Notes under the pieces: model-generated
Told to the model about the DNA's origin: nothing
Seen by the model: the letters and a program-made list of their open reading frames with translations, nothing else
Database searches by the model: none
Made by a program: the position numbers and the translations under genes
Source of the DNA: Gammaproteobacteria bacterium
Lineage (GTDB): Bacteria > Pseudomonadota > Gammaproteobacteria > SZUA-229
Length of the DNA: 5,882 nt
Assembly (NCBI GenBank): GCA_026998145.1
Contig: JALTRC010000052.1
Span: 1-5,882, forward strand
Reading direction: 5' to 3'
Shown here: positions 5,167-5,882 of the stretch, in pieces
How the letters are laid out: each line of letters begins with the position of its first letter
Position numbering within the stretch: the first letter of the stretch is position 1

Positions 5167-5715
5167 TTATTGAGGCCCGGTTTTATGTAGCCTGGAGTAG
5201 CGATGCAGTACGAAAGTAATAGTGTCGCTGGATTTAATGACTTTTCCCTGTTTGTTGCGGATGCGGACTTTAAGCCGGTGTTCGCCCCGTTCCATATTTT
5301 TAATGGTCAGGCTGCTCAGCTTGCTGCCTTTTTTAATGATCTTGCCATCCAGCAGGTAATCAATCCGGTCGCCGATTTTAGTATTGAGTTTGGGCTTGAT
5401 AGACAGCTGCACCTTGACCAGGCCGGCATTATTGCGCATGGCTTTGCCGTTTTCCGGGCGGGTGATTTTAAGGCGGGTGTAAGGTACGGGCTTAGGGCTG
5501 GCTGGCTCGTTATCCGTTGATTCGGGCGCCTTTTTTGGCGCTGTGTATTTAACCGCCGGAGTGGTTTGCAGGGGAGGGAGTTTAACTTCTGTGGCCCCAT
5601 CGTAGGGGGCTTTGTCGGAGTAGACGGTTTCACCCTGATCGTTGGTGTATTTGTACAGGGCTGCCTGTACAGAGGCGGATGCGAATAAGCTGAGTAACAG
5701 GATTATCATTTTCAT
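5167..5715 (-). CDS. Secreted DUF4124 domain-containing protein
   Basis: Encodes 182 residues. A signal peptide is clear: MKMIILLLSLFASASVQA with cleavage after residue 18 (VQA-A). A DUF4124 segment follows directly (about 19-52) with the characteristic LYKYTNDQGETVYSDKAP. A proline- and lysine-rich linker spans about 53-80. The C-terminal part (about 83-172) is beta-rich and Ig/FnIII-like, with LLDGK (121-125) and MERGEHRLKVRIRNKQGKVI (141-160), common in longer DUF4124 proteins. It should be periplasmic. Its function is unknown, but DUF4124 genes recur beside glnA/ntrBC in Pseudomonas-like genomes as I recall them. No Shine-Dalgarno is evident before the ATG at 5715; a second ATG at M3 would also work. 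No clear terminator separates it from ntrB, so some read-through is possible. Confidence 0.9.
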   Translation of the reverse strand: MKMIILLLSLFASASVQAALYKYTNDQGETVYSDKAPYDGATEVKLPPLQTTPAVKYTAPKKAPESTDNEPASPKPVPYTRLKITRPENGKAMRNNAGLVKVQLSIKPKLNTKIGDRIDYLLDGKIIKKGSKLSSLTIKNMERGEHRLKVRIRNKQGKVIKSSDTITFVLHRYSRLHKTGPQ

Positions 5716-5751
5716 GGCTATAGCTTAGAGTATTTTGTTAGCCCTGCAAAT

Positions 5752-5779
5752 AAAAAAGGCCCCGCAATGCGGGGCCTTT
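5752..5779. terminator. Bidirectional Rho-independent terminator
   Basis: AAAGGCCCCGC (5755-5765) and GCGGGGCCTTT (5769-5779) form an 11-bp perfect stem with an AAT loop. On the minus strand the hairpin is followed by six U (A-run 5752-5757); on the plus strand by only three. It is therefore best suited to stop leftward transcription from a gene to the right of the window, plausibly glnA. It also insulates the DUF4124 promoter, which must sit in 5716-5751. Confidence 0.85.
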
Positions 5780-5882
5780 CAGACTGCTGACAAAGTCCTA
5801 GCCATCAGGCTGGGACTTTTTCATAATAGGGTATGCTAAAAGAACGCCCCCAAACCCAATCTGAACTCGAGTTTGTCTGTAT
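5780..5882 (+). mobile_element. Left end of an IS1182-like insertion sequence (partial)
   Basis: The sequence from about 5780 (CAGACTGCTGACAAAGTCC) looks like an insertion-sequence terminus, and a transposase-like reading frame begins 53 bp inside it. A 12-bp stem with one G-T pair (5792-5803 with 5808-5819, loop ATCA) lies between the end and the start codon, as is common in elements that block incoming transcripts; it is followed by T residues and could also act as a terminator on the plus strand. The right end and target duplication are outside the window. The boundary at 5780 is inferred from where the terminator stem ends. Confidence 0.5.
5833..5882 (+). CDS. Transposase N-terminus, IS1182-like (partial)
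   Basis: Only 16 complete codons are visible, reading MLKERPQTQSELEFVC, and the frame is open at the window end. The pattern MLK-x-x-P-x-x-Q-x-E-L-E-x-V is what I recall at the N-terminus of IS1182-type DDE transposases. The AGGG just before the ATG is too close to be a good ribosome binding site, which is usual for weakly translated transposases. The call rests on a short peptide, so another transposase family remains possible. Confidence 0.5.
   Translation, partial: MLKERPQTQSELEFVC

Noticed and set aside
5203..5520. 105-codon plus-strand frame opposite the DUF4124 gene
   Set aside because: The minus strand carries a clear signal peptide and DUF4124 motif; the opposite frame is a by-product with no recognisable domain.

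Overview
The window looks like part of a gammaproteobacterial chromosome of moderate GC content. The evidence is the overlapping ntrB-ntrC pair of gammaproteobacterial type, a DUF4124 lipoprotein-like/periplasmic gene beside it (an arrangement I recall near glnA in Pseudomonas and relatives), a group III truncated haemoglobin, and clustered DnaA boxes of the TTATCCACA type. The genus cannot be fixed from the sequence.

Layout from left to right. Positions 1-271 hold no gene; bases 6-40 carry three DnaA-box-like 9-mers, followed by an AT-rich stretch. A truncated haemoglobin gene (272-676, minus) and a fructosamine-kinase-family gene (737-1612, plus) diverge from a 60-bp shared spacer. Positions 1613-2456 are non-coding. 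They contain a tandem array of two full 278/279-bp units and a decayed third, and each unit begins with a MITE-like palindromic element made of two strong hairpins facing each other. ntrC (2457-3863) and ntrB (3860-4939), both minus, overlap by 4 bp. The 227-bp gap upstream of ntrB contains a perfect TGCAC-N7-GTGCA NtrC operator, an IHF-like site and a good sigma-54 -24/-12 match in the order expected for an NtrC-activated promoter. A secreted DUF4124 protein gene (5167-5715, minus) follows. Next comes a strong bidirectional terminator, and immediately beside it what appears to be the left end of an insertion sequence with the first 16 codons of an IS1182-like transposase running off the window.

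Functionally, the right half is the nitrogen-limitation two-component system. NtrB phosphorylates NtrC when nitrogen is scarce, and phospho-NtrC drives sigma-54 promoters, here probably including its own. The terminator at 5752-5779 has its longer U-tract on the minus strand, so it probably ends a leftward gene beyond the window; glnA is the natural guess. The left half is metabolic and accessory: a haem protein of probable NO/O2 or redox function and a kinase that repairs glycated proteins. The most unusual structure is the three-fold hairpin-rich repeat array between the two halves. I did not find a clearly new enzyme system or defence system.
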